Shown: piece by piece, positions 1-9,400 of the stretch
How the letters are laid out: each line of letters opens with the position of its first letter
Numbering within the stretch: position 1 is the stretch's first letter
DNA from: an uncultured Acetatifactor sp.
GTDB taxonomy: Bacteria; Bacillota; Clostridia; Lachnospirales; Lachnospiraceae
NCBI GenBank assembly: GCA_944383825.1
Contig: CALWRA010000018.1
Coordinates: 1 to 56,261 of the forward strand
Length of the DNA: 56,261 bases
Reading direction: 5' to 3'
Position numbers and translations under genes: made by a program
The notes under the pieces: generated by a model
Seen by the model: the letters and a program-made list of their open reading frames with translations, nothing else
What the model was told of the DNA's origin: nothing
The model's database searches: none

Positions 1-62
1 GGGTGTTCCTTCCAATACCTTACGGCATCTTTCTTAAATTCTTCTGTATACTGTTTAGCCAT
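1..62 (-). CDS. IS3-family transposase OrfA, N-terminus only
   Basis: The minus strand opens with a start codon at 62-60 and reads MAKQYTEEFKKDAVRYWKEH, the usual beginning of the small helix-turn-helix OrfA protein of IS3-family insertion sequences; the rest lies outside the window. A Shine-Dalgarno GGAGG lies just upstream (about 70-75 on the plus strand) and a TATAAT -10 box reads on the minus strand at 93-88. The element end therefore falls somewhere between about 100 and 132, immediately beside the stop codon of the next gene, but the terminal inverted repeat could not be fixed. Family assignment is recognition of the N-terminal sequence only. Confidence 0.72.
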   Translation of the reverse strand, partial: MAKQYTEEFKKDAVRYWKEH

Positions 63-132
63 GAATCATTCCTCCAAGTCTGTTTTCATTATACTTGTAT
101 GTTAAGGATTTTTCACGTCTATCTTGTACTAT

Positions 133-1179
133 TTATATTCTACCACCAAGTTCTACGATAATATTGCTCTGTCGGAGCAGCCAGTCCGAAAATTCTTTCG
201 GGCTGGCTGTTTTCTTTTTCACAGCTTGTTTCCGTTGTAATGCTTCTTTTTTGAAGGATTCAAAAGCAACCAGCATTTCTTCTAGACGGTCAGCAGGAAA
301 TCCGGGGGTTTTCTTTGCCTTATTGATTTTGTTTCGCCAGTTCTGACACTCGTTTTTGTAGAGCAGATCATAATTGTTTTCTCTGGCTCGTTCATCAAAC
401 TCACGCTTGTTCTGGAGGGATTGCTTTTTGCGGCACTTATCACTGCAAAGCTCATATCGCTGGCTTTTTGCAAGAAATACTTTCCCGCAGATTTTGCATT
501 TTCGGAAATACAGTCCCCAATCGTTCAGGCGGTTCAGATAATAGATAATCAGCGGATACAGGGACGAATAGGCAGCAACACATTCCATTTTCCTTTTGCT
601 GTCAGGATACCAAAGTTCAAGACAGGTATCTTCCTGCGGCACAGAGCCATAAATATGCATGGTAATGTTCAAACGTTTTGATTTCCCCGTATCCTCGTCA
701 AAATCAAGGGGAGGAGTTCCCATAAATAAGGCAGTAAAGCCATTCATTTTCCCAATAAAACGCTCGCAGGCAGCTTCCCGATCCCGTGGCTCTCTTGCCT
801 TCAAATATTCGTTCCAGATACGAAGCGCTGCGTACATTCTCACCGGATCACCGGTGAGATATTTTTTTGCCAGAAAATCTCCGGAGATCTGTTCCAGTCC
901 GGGCTGCTTCCAACGGTTAGAGTGAAGGGCTTCTCTCAGAGGTGTCAGACCAAAGCGGTTCCATTCCCCATCCGGGTCATGCTCAAAAGCTGACAGCATA
1001 GTTCCCAAAGGGCGTGTGACATCACACAGCACTTCTGCATCTTCATATCCCTGCAAACGAAACCGGATTTGCAGTTCTTCACCTATTAAAATACGTTCCT
1101 TCATTTTCTGTCTGTCCAGTGTTAGAACAAGCAAAATGCGGTCATAAAACGGTTCGTGCCGTACAAATTCAAATTCCAT
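133..1179 (-). CDS. DUF6076-like zinc-finger protein of mobile elements
   Basis: This 348-residue protein of unknown function resembles DUF6076 proteins that ride on Clostridia integrative elements. Its clearest feature is a C-terminal CxxC...CxxxC zinc-binding module (CKICGKVF, then CSDKCRKK, roughly residues 228-250), followed by a basic, probably helical tail; such modules occur in proteins that touch nucleic acid, but the role here is not known. The start is well supported: AGGAGGGG sits six bases before the ATG. It is transcribed away from the transfer genes from its own promoter (1266-1238), which contains an inverted repeat that could be an operator. The gene looks intact, unlike the transfer genes beside it. 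Confidence 0.6.
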   Translation of the reverse strand: MEFEFVRHEPFYDRILLVLTLDRQKMKERILIGEELQIRFRLQGYEDAEVLCDVTRPLGTMLSAFEHDPDGEWNRFGLTPLREALHSNRWKQPGLEQISGDFLAKKYLTGDPVRMYAALRIWNEYLKAREPRDREAACERFIGKMNGFTALFMGTPPLDFDEDTGKSKRLNITMHIYGSVPQEDTCLELWYPDSKRKMECVAAYSSLYPLIIYYLNRLNDWGLYFRKCKICGKVFLAKSQRYELCSDKCRKKQSLQNKREFDERARENNYDLLYKNECQNWRNKINKAKKTPGFPADRLEEMLVAFESFKKEALQRKQAVKKKTASPKEFSDWLLRQSNIIVELGGRI

Positions 1180-1235
1180 GCTATCCCCTCCTATTCTTTT
1201 ATGGTAACTTTATAATTCAGTTATATATGTTACAC

Positions 1236-1266
1236 CAATAGTACTTCAAAGCTATTGTCTTGTCAA
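1236..1266 (-). promoter_or_regulatory. Promoter with candidate operator for the DUF6076-like gene
   Basis: Reading the minus strand, TTGACA (1266-1261) and TACTAT (1243-1238) are separated by 17 bp. An inverted repeat CAATAG...CTATTG (1236-1241 and 1252-1257) lies in the spacer and covers the -10 box, where a repressor would block polymerase. Confidence 0.55.
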
Positions 1267-1507
1267 GTTTTAAGCGATATGCTGACATCAGATGGTAATT
1301 TCATTCCAACGTGTACCTTGACAACTGAGTGACCGTCTGAACTGAGATAAACCGCCATGACCTCTCCGAAAACGGAGAGCGAGCGTATCGAGAAATCGGT
1401 GACTCATGTATGTCGAGCAGGGCAGCATGAAGGAAACGGAACAGGTAGAACGGCAAATATGCGGAAAATAAATATGAAAGAAATTCAAATAAAGGAGGAA
1501 CACCGAT
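1267..1507. other. Non-coding stretch upstream of the excisionase-like gene
   Basis: No convincing gene is present between the divergent promoter and the excisionase-like gene. It holds a small perfect hairpin (CTCTCCG/CGGAGAG with an AAAA loop, 1362-1379) and a strong Shine-Dalgarno (AAAGGAGG near 1490-1500) for the gene at 1508. Short open frames here have no ribosome site of their own. Confidence 0.4.
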
Positions 1508-1741
1508 ATGAAAGAAAAAACGAAATGGAACAACTATGACGCTCTGCCCCTGATTCTGGATGTTACGGATATTCAGCATATCATGGGTATTTCCAGAGCC
1601 AGCGCCTATGAGTTAGTACACACGCCGGGGTTCCTGGCAGTCCGCAGCGGCAGGCTGATTAAGGTCAGCAAGCGAGCCTTTTTTGACTAGCTGGACAATA
1701 GCGGAAATCAGAATGAAAACAGAAAAGAAAGGACGGCGTAA
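1508..1741 (+). pseudogene. Excisionase-like helix-turn-helix protein, broken by TAG
   Basis: The frame encodes a small DNA-binding protein of the excisionase/MerR-like helix-turn-helix type: an ILDVTDIQHIMGISRASAYE helix-turn-helix is followed by a wing with SGRLIKVSKRAFFD. Such proteins bind element ends and help the recombinase to excise. Translation stops at TAG (1688-1690) after FFD, but the frame continues plausibly (LDNSGNQNENRKERTA) to TAA at 1739-1741. Homologues generally have tryptophan after the FFD-like segment, so TGG to TAG is the likely lesion (inference). The helix-turn-helix core is complete, so the 60-residue product could keep some DNA binding. Confidence 0.6.
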
Positions 1742-1743
1742 TC

Positions 1744-2037
1744 ATGAGATTGAGTATTCAGGAAAAGAACGTGCTGTATGCCTTTGCCTGTCCTAATTAC
1801 CACAACACAGTGACAAGGCTCAAATGGCTGACAGGATTGACGGTTGATCCGTAAACAAAACATAGGATGTTGGAGTTTGCCCGGAAGATGGAAACGGAAA
1901 TGTCGGAAAGTTAGTATAAAGGCTTTTACCATCATTTCCGCATGGATATGAACGAATACCGCCGTCTCAAGCGCAGCCTGTGTGTCTTGAGAAATAACAC
2001 CGATTATGAGGAGGATTTGTATGACGAATCTGTCTAA
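1744..2037 (+). pseudogene. Transposon-transfer accessory-like gene with two stops
   Basis: One continuous frame of 97 codons begins with MRLSIQEKNVLYAFACPNY, which resembles small transposon-transfer assisting proteins encoded between the excisionase and mobilisation genes of Clostridia elements. It is interrupted by TAA at 1852-1854 and TAG at 1912-1914; coding character continues across both (for example HHFRMDMNEYRRLKRSL after the second). The frame ends at 2035-2037 inside the next gene, the overlap expected of an operon. The protein cannot be made whole, so it is called a pseudogene. The name rests on remembered similarity. Confidence 0.5.
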
Positions 2038-2326
2038 ATATGAGAAAGAAACCATCATCAACTGGAACGAGGCGGAGAATCTTGCCAGTATTTACACCTT
2101 TAACGCCAGTTTGAAACGTAGGCTGGCAGAGTTCAGCCGGAAGTATCCGCTACTTTGCCGGTTGGAGCGCAGCACACCGGAAGGCAGCGAGACCTATCTG
2201 TTGGATAAGTCCCGGTTGTCTGTCCGGCTCATCCCGCCCTACAGCGAGGAACGGAAAGCCGCTGCCAGCGCCTACGCCAGAGAGCATGGCTTTCAGATTG
2301 TACAGACAGAAGAAAAAATCGCCTGA
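2021..2326 (+). CDS. Small conserved mobile-element protein
   Basis: A 101-residue soluble protein of unknown function. The ATG at 2021 is preferred over an in-frame ATG 15 bases upstream because GAGGAGG ends seven bases before it. The middle reads SRKYPLLCRLERSTPEGSET and the tail REHGFQIVQTEEKIA; no catalytic motif or membrane segment is visible. It overlaps the 3' end of the preceding broken gene and is the only member of this transfer-type cluster without a lesion. Its stop lies in a small inverted repeat (AATCGCC/GGCGATT, 2317-2339) that lacks a T-tract and is not called a terminator. Confidence 0.55.
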   Translation: MTNLSKYEKETIINWNEAENLASIYTFNASLKRRLAEFSRKYPLLCRLERSTPEGSETYLLDKSRLSVRLIPPYSEERKAAASAYAREHGFQIVQTEEKIA

Positions 2327-2435
2327 AATTAGGGCGATTTACGAAAAAATGCAGGGTCTGCACCAGACATTTTCACAGTCTGTTTATTCAAGAGTATTAA
2401 GTATCCAGTACCATAAAGATTGAAAGATCGTTTGA

Positions 2436-3089
<654 letters not shown>

Positions 3090-3106
3090 ACAGATATTTT
3101 TACAGG

Positions 3107-3245
3107 AATGTGTACTTTTCTGTAAAATGCCTGATTTTTTCGTTACCCTAAATCATACCACAAAAATAAGCGTTTTTCTAGATATTTAAAGGCTTTCTAT
3201 CGTACGCCAAAGTGGATTTTTTCTTGTGTCGAAAAGGTACACATT
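3107..3245. repeat. Inverted repeat between resolvase and helicase genes
   Basis: The left arm AATGTGTACTTTTC (3107-3120) is matched on the other strand by the right arm GAAAAGGTACACATT (3231-3245), with a single one-base difference in length. The arms are separated by 110 bp of AT-rich DNA. They could be recombinase binding sites or operators for the helicase operon. Confidence 0.45.
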
Positions 3246-3284
3246 TTGGAAAGTGTCGTTTGAGATAACACAGGAGGAAACATC

Positions 3285-6200
3285 ATGGTGCACACAGATT
3301 TGAAATTTTTTACGAATGAGCCGGAAAGAGACTTATACAGCCGCTTTGCTGCCATTCTGAAAAGCAATACACAATTCTTTGATGTTCTGGTTGGTTATTT
3401 CAGAGCCAGTGGCTTTTTCAAAATGTACGAAGCTCTAGAACAAGTCGAAAAAATTAGAATATTGGTTGGATTAAATATGGATAGATATACGGTTAAAATC
3501 ATTGACCGTGTAAATGACGAAGCAAAGTATGCTGCAATCTCAACTGCTGATGGCAAAGATATTATTGCAGATGAAATTGAAAAAGAGTTTGAAACAGCGG
3601 CAAGCTCTGCACAGATTGAAAAAGGTGTCCGTGTTTTTATAGACTGGCTGAAATCTGGAAAGTTGGAAATACGTATGTACACCGAAGCGCCTATTCATGC
3701 AAAGGTTTATATTATGCGCAAGGATCAAGAAAAGGTGCCGGACACATTCGGAAGTGTTATCACTGGTTCCAGTAATTTTTCTGAAGCAGGCTTGGTGAAT
3801 AATCTTGAGTTTAATGTGGAACTGAAAGATTACGCAGATGTCAAGTTTGCATTGGATAAATTTGAAGAATTGTGGGCACAGGGTACGGATATTCGAGACA
3901 CTTATATAGAAGCCGTAGAACAGCATACTTGGATGAGGGACGACATTACTCCTTATCAGCTGTATTTGAAAACACTGTATGAATTCTTCAAGGAAGAAAT
4001 CAATGCAGATAAAGAGAATTTTGAAACATTGCTTCCAGAAGGATATATGCGCTTACAGTACCAGATTGATGCTGTGACACAGGCAAGACAGAAACTGGAT
4101 GCTTATAATGGCGTGTTCATTTCTGATGTTGTAGGTCTTGGCAAAACTTATATCTGCGCAATGCTGGCAAACAGTTTTAATAGAAACACATACAAACTGA
4201 TTGTGTGTCCTCCGGTGTTGGTTAATTACTGGAGAAGTGTTTTGCAGGAATTTGATGTTGCCCGTTGTGATGTGGAGTCACTTGGTAAACTGGACAAGAT
4301 TATTGCCAAGGGAACTGACAAGTACTCTTATGTGTTTGTTGATGAAGCACATCGTTTCCGTAACAGTGACACAGAGGCATTTACAGAATTGCATCAGATT
4401 TGTCGTGGAAAGAAGGTTATTTTAATTTCTGCAACACCTATTAACAATTATACCAGTGATGTGGAAAATCAGATTTATTTGTTCCAAGCAAAGCAAAGTG
4501 GCACAATCAACGGCATTAAAAATATTGAAGGCTTTTTCCGTAACTTAAATGCAAAACTTGCAAAGAAACCAAAAGGTTCAGTCGCATATATGGAACAGCT
4601 TAGAGAAAACTCAGAGATAATCCGTGATAAGCTGATTCGTGAGGTAATGATTCGTCGTACCAGAAGCGAAATCCAACAGTATTATGCAGATGACCTTGCG
4701 AAACAGGGTTTGACCTTCCCAAAAGCAGGAAGTCCTGAGAAAATCATTTATTCTTTTGATGAAGAAACGGATGATGCGTTCTCTCAGACAATCAATATCA
4801 TCAAAGATTTCAAATATGCCCGTTACACACCCTTGCTATATCTGAAAGATAAAAAGAAGTATGCAACTATGCTCACTGCGCAGCGCAACATGGGCGGATT
4901 TATGAAAGGTATCCTTGTAAAGCGTCTGGAAAGCAGTTTTTATGCATTCCGTAAGACCTTGGAGCGTTTCATTGAATCCTATGAAAAGTTCATTGAAATG
5001 TCCAAGACCGGAAAAATCTATATCAGCAAGAAAGTAAATGTGTATGACCTACTGGATGATGGCAATACACAGAAACTGATGTATCTAATTGAACAGCAGG
5101 ATGTCATGGAATTTGAGACGAAGGAATTTTCTTCCCAGTTTTTCCGTGATTTACAGGCAGATTTGGCACAGCTGAAATCCATGCAGTTCATCTGGTTATT
5201 GATTGGCAATGATCCGAAGCTGGATGAGTTTAAGCGTAATCTTATAACGAATGCGCTGATGAGGGATAAAAAGACTATTGTTTTTACCGAATCTACAGAA
5301 ACAGCACAGTATCTGTATGAAGAATTAAAGGAAATCTACGGAGAAAGAATTATCTATTTCAGCGGTCAGAGCAGTGCTTCATTGAAAGTTGAAATTGAAG
5401 ATAGTTTCAATCCGAAATTCAAAAATAAAAACAATGATAAATATGACCTTCTTATCACTACAGATGTATTGGCAGAGGGTATCAACCTGCATCGTGCGAA
5501 TGTCCTTGTGAACTATGACCTTCCTTGGAACCCTACCCGCATCATGCAGCGTGTTGGTCGTATCAACCGTGTTGGTACGGAATATGACCGCATTTATGTA
5601 TTCAACTTCTTCCCAACTGCACAAAGTAAAAAGCAGATGCCTCTGGAAGAACGTATTCTAGAAAAATTACAGGCTTTCTATGATACCCTTGGCGAAGATA
5701 TTAAATATCTGTCTGATGATGAAGAAGTATCTTCTAAGAAGCTTTTCTCGGATTTGACATCAGATCTGGATGGTGAGGAAGAGAGTACCAACCCTGAATT
5801 GGCTTATCTGGCTATTATTCGCCAGATTCGTGACAACGACCCGAAATTGTTCTCTATGATTAAGCGTTTGCCGAAAAAGGCAAAGGCTGGTAAGGCTTCT
5901 GAAAAAGTATCAGAAAATTCTACTGTTACTTTTATTCGTCAGGGTGCATTAAAAACATTTTTTGTCAGTTCTGAAGCTGAAACAAAGCAACTGTCCTTTA
6001 TGCAGGCGATTGATTTGATTAAGGCAGAACCGGCTGATGCGAAAGTTAGTGTTTCAAGTAAATTTTATGAACACTTTGAAAGTAATAGCACCGCTTTCGA
6101 CCAGATGCTTGTAGCAGAGAAAGAAGTATCTACGGAAAAAGTAATGGTTGCCGGCAACGATGCGAAAATCATTCGCTTGTTGAAAGCAATGAAAGTAGAG

Positions 6201-6458
6201 CCACGTCTTACTGATGACCAGGAGCAGATCATAGATAAGTTGATTTCTCTTTGGGAAAACGGTGAGATTCCGGCAAAGGTTTCTAAGGACGTTATGAAAA
6301 AGAGCAAAGTTGTTGGAGATGTTCTAGAGCTTTACTATGAAATCCTGAAATTAGTGCCTCCGACATACTTCGAGGAACGCAAGAACCAAAAGGTACAGGT
6401 AGATGGAGAAAAACAAATAATTCTCTCCTGCTATCTGAAGACGGGAGGTACACGATAA
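3285..6458 (+). CDS. PLD-nuclease/SNF2-type helicase fusion, phage-defence restriction component
   Basis: A 1057-residue defence-type enzyme. Residues 1-200 form a phospholipase-D-like nuclease domain with one HxK motif (IHAKVYIM near 137) and GSSNFSEAGL near 162; PLD nucleases usually work as dimers, each supplying one such motif. A superfamily-2 helicase follows: Walker A DVVGLGKTY (about 280), DEAH box VDEAHRFRN (about 352), SATPINN (about 383) and motif VI QRVGRINRVG (about 754). The C-terminal 250 residues are unassigned. AGGAGG precedes the ATG. The stop is directly followed by the methylase ATG, so the two are translationally coupled. The likely role is an ATP-driven restriction motor and nuclease acting on unmodified DNA. 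DISARM carries comparable parts as separate proteins, and SauUSI-type type IV enzymes also combine PLD and helicase. Confidence 0.75.
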   Translation: MVHTDLKFFTNEPERDLYSRFAAILKSNTQFFDVLVGYFRASGFFKMYEALEQVEKIRILVGLNMDRYTVKIIDRVNDEAKYAAISTADGKDIIADEIEKEFETAASSAQIEKGVRVFIDWLKSGKLEIRMYTEAPIHAKVYIMRKDQEKVPDTFGSVITGSSNFSEAGLVNNLEFNVELKDYADVKFALDKFEELWAQGTDIRDTYIEAVEQHTWMRDDITPYQLYLKTLYEFFKEEINADKENFETLLPEGYMRLQYQIDAVTQARQKLDAYNGVFISDVVGLGKTYICAMLANSFNRNTYKLIVCPPVLVNYWRSVLQEFDVARCDVESLGKLDKIIAKGTDKYSYVFVDEAHRFRNSDTEAFTELHQICRGKKVILISATPINNYTSDVENQIYLFQAKQSGTINGIKNIEGFFRNLNAKLAKKPKGSVAYMEQLRENSEIIRDKLIREVMIRRTRSEIQQYYADDLAKQGLTFPKAGSPEKIIYSFDEETDDAFSQTINIIKDFKYARYTPLLYLKDKKKYATMLTAQRNMGGFMKGILVKRLESSFYAFRKTLERFIESYEKFIEMSKTGKIYISKKVNVYDLLDDGNTQKLMYLIEQQDVMEFETKEFSSQFFRDLQADLAQLKSMQFIWLLIGNDPKLDEFKRNLITNALMRDKKTIVFTESTETAQYLYEELKEIYGERIIYFSGQSSASLKVEIEDSFNPKFKNKNNDKYDLLITTDVLAEGINLHRANVLVNYDLPWNPTRIMQRVGRINRVGTEYDRIYVFNFFPTAQSKKQMPLEERILEKLQAFYDTLGEDIKYLSDDEEVSSKKLFSDLTSDLDGEEESTNPELAYLAIIRQIRDNDPKLFSMIKRLPKKAKAGKASEKVSENSTVTFIRQGALKTFFVSSEAETKQLSFMQAIDLIKAEPADAKVSVSSKFYEHFESNSTAFDQMLVAEKEVSTEKVMVAGNDAKIIRLLKAMKVEPRLTDDQEQIIDKLISLWENGEIPAKVSKDVMKKSKVVGDVLELYYEILKLVPPTYFEERKNQKVQVDGEKQIILSCYLKTGGTR

Positions 6459-9400
6459 ATGAATGCTGTTGTTAAAAAGATAGAAATAATACTGAAAAGT
6501 CCGTATGCTACAAAAAATTATGTTGATTTGATTCAAGAAATCTTTCCGAAAGTCAGTATGGTGTCTCCGGATAACTTCAGAAAAGAGTTTACGAATTTTT
6601 CATCCTATATTGAAGGTTCCATTCATGTGGGTAATTTTAAAACATCGGATAAAAAGAATATTGTTATCATGGCGGTGCAGTTGAAAAACGCAGGTTATGT
6701 TGAAAATTCCAGAAGTACTCAGCGTAGCTATGCCAAAAAGCTGATTGACAACGCCAATGCAGATGCAGCGCTTATTGCCTTCTATACGGAAGGTGAGCCG
6801 AAATGGAGATTGTCTTTTGTTCGTCTCGATTATGAAATAAAAATTGAGAATGGACATCTGAAAACTACGGAAAATCTGACTCCGGCAAAGAGATATTCCT
6901 ATTTGGTAGGCGAAAATGAACCATGCCATACAGCAATCAGCCGATTTGAAAGATTTATTATTGATAGCATGGCAGATCCGGAACATCCTACACTGGATGA
7001 TCTGGAAAATGCATTCAGCGTTGAAAAGGTTACAGATGAGTTTTTCAAACTGTATTGCGAGAAATTTCATCAGTTGCGTGAGAAGCTGGAAGAAAATGAA
7101 GATTTCCGTATTGAAGCGCAACAGCATAATTTCACTTCTGCGCAGTTTGCAAAGAAACTGATGGGACAGATTGTATTTCTGTATTTCTTACAGAAAAAAG
7201 GTTGGCTAGGTGTAGGTGCATGGCCAAACACTTTAACTGAAAAAGAATACAAAAATGCTTATTATGCCCGTGGTGCAAAATCCAGAGAACTGATTCCGAT
7301 TGTTTATCGTCCTGTTGGAGACGGTACATATCGTATTTCCAGTGCTGGATTAAACACAATCAGTGACGAGGATGAAGCTGTTCTAGCCATGTGCGTGAAA
7401 GGTAAGCCTTGGGGCAGTGGTCCGCACAATTTTATGCGTAAGCTCTTTGAAATTGCAGAAAAGAAGAACCAAAATTTCTTTGATGATTTACTGGAACCGC
7501 TATTCTATGATGCACTGAATGTAAACCGTGGAGAACAGGGATATTGCCCCGCCCTGCATTGCAGAATTCCATTCCTGTCCGGCGGTTTGTTTGAACCGAT
7601 TGACGGATATGATTGGGAACACAATAATTTTAATATTCCGAATGAAATGTTCTCCAATGCTGCGACTAAGGGGCGTGAAGCAGATGGTATTTTGGATATT
7701 TTCGACAGATATAATTTTACAATGAGTGAAGATGAGCCGATGGAACGTGAAGTAGCCATTGACCCTGAAATGCTGGGTAAGGTATTTGAAAATCTGTTGG
7801 AAGTAAACGACAGAAAATCCAAAGGTGCTTTCTATACTCCTCGTGAAATTGTGCATTATATGTGTCAGGAAAGTCTGATTAACTATTTGACTAATACTTT
7901 GCATATAGAAGAAGACGACATCAGAGATTTTATATTATATGGGGATCTCATGCGTGAGCAAGATACAGAAAAGACAATTCGTGTATATGATCAACCTGGA
8001 AAATCTCATATGGAATTTGACTTTAATAGAGATTTGCTGATTTCAGGGAAAATTTTGTCATTCAAAGAACAAGTGAATCGATTAAAGGGGCTAGATGATG
8101 CACTCAAGAATGTTCGAGTTGCAGATCCGGCGGTAGGCTCCGGTGCCTTTCCGCTTGGTATGTTAAATGAGATTGTACGTGCAAGACAGAATGTTTCTGC
8201 GTACATGGCAATTACAATGAATGCATACGATACCAGACTGATGTATCAGATGGAGCGTTCACCTCACAATCTGAAATATGAAACCATCAAGAATTGTATT
8301 TTCGCAGCTGATATTGATCCGTCTGCGGTAGATATTGCACAACTTCGTTTGTGGTTGTCGTTGGTGATTGATGATGAAATCAATCCAGATGCTCAAAGCT
8401 GGGCGGATGGACATAAGAATCCATTGCCACTGCCAAACTTGGAAAGCAATATTCTTTGTGGAAATAGTTTGATTGATGAATTTGAGGGCGTAAAACTAAT
8501 CAATGAAAGTAAGTTGTTAGGATCCGAAAATGAGGGTGGACAGCAGAATCTATTTCAATCAAGTTTTGACAAATTTGTTCAGCAGTTGATAGAAGCACAA
8601 GACGAGCTTTTCTGTTGTGATGATACACTGAAAAAGCAACAAATTAAAGAAAAGATTGCAGATTTAAGAGATACTGTTATCAGGACACAAATCCAAAATA
8701 CCCTAGATAAAGATGGAATGGAGCGTTATGAACAGAGTACAAAGCTGGCATCAAAGCCATACATACTTTGGCAGTTAGACTTTGCAAAAGTGTTCCGTGA
8801 AAAAGGAGGTTTTGATATTGTAATTGGCAATCCACCTTATATTGGTTTCCACAACGTTCCGAATAAAGAATATAATAAGAAGCACTATTTTACTGCGGAT
8901 GGAAAATATGATTTTTATGTTCTTTTTATCGAGCGTGCATTACAATTGGCTTCAAAACGTGGATTTATCTCGTACATTTGTCCTTCTTATTTCTATAAAA
9001 GAAATTATGGAAAGAAAACTCGAGATTTACTCTTGAAGAACACGGCAATTCGCTATATTGCAGATTTTTCGGATTATCAGATTTTCGAGGCTGCGCTGAC
9101 TTATACTTGTATTTTCGGAGCGAGCAAAATAATAGAGGATAAAAATAAAATACGAATTTTAAATAAAAATCTAAATATTAGAAATGCACATGAAATAGAG
9201 CAAGTGGCTTTGACAGAACCAACATGGATTCTTGAAAAAGCAGAAACAAATGCTATTCTTGAGAAAGTACAACAAGCATCAAAGGTTACCTTTGGGGATA
9301 TAACAGAATCCATATCACAGGGAATAGTTACCGGTAATAATGATGTGTATTTGATTGATAATTCAATAATTTTGGCTTTACAGCTTGAAGAAAAGTATTT

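Noticed and set aside
1357..1539. 60-codon frame upstream of the excisionase-like gene
   Set aside because: No ribosome site, overlaps the next gene and contains the small hairpin; treated as non-coding.
6459..6900. Clear PD-ExK nuclease in the methylase N-terminus
   Set aside because: No convincing D...ExK triad; the corresponding strand reads VQLKN, so nuclease activity is left to the PLD domain of the partner.
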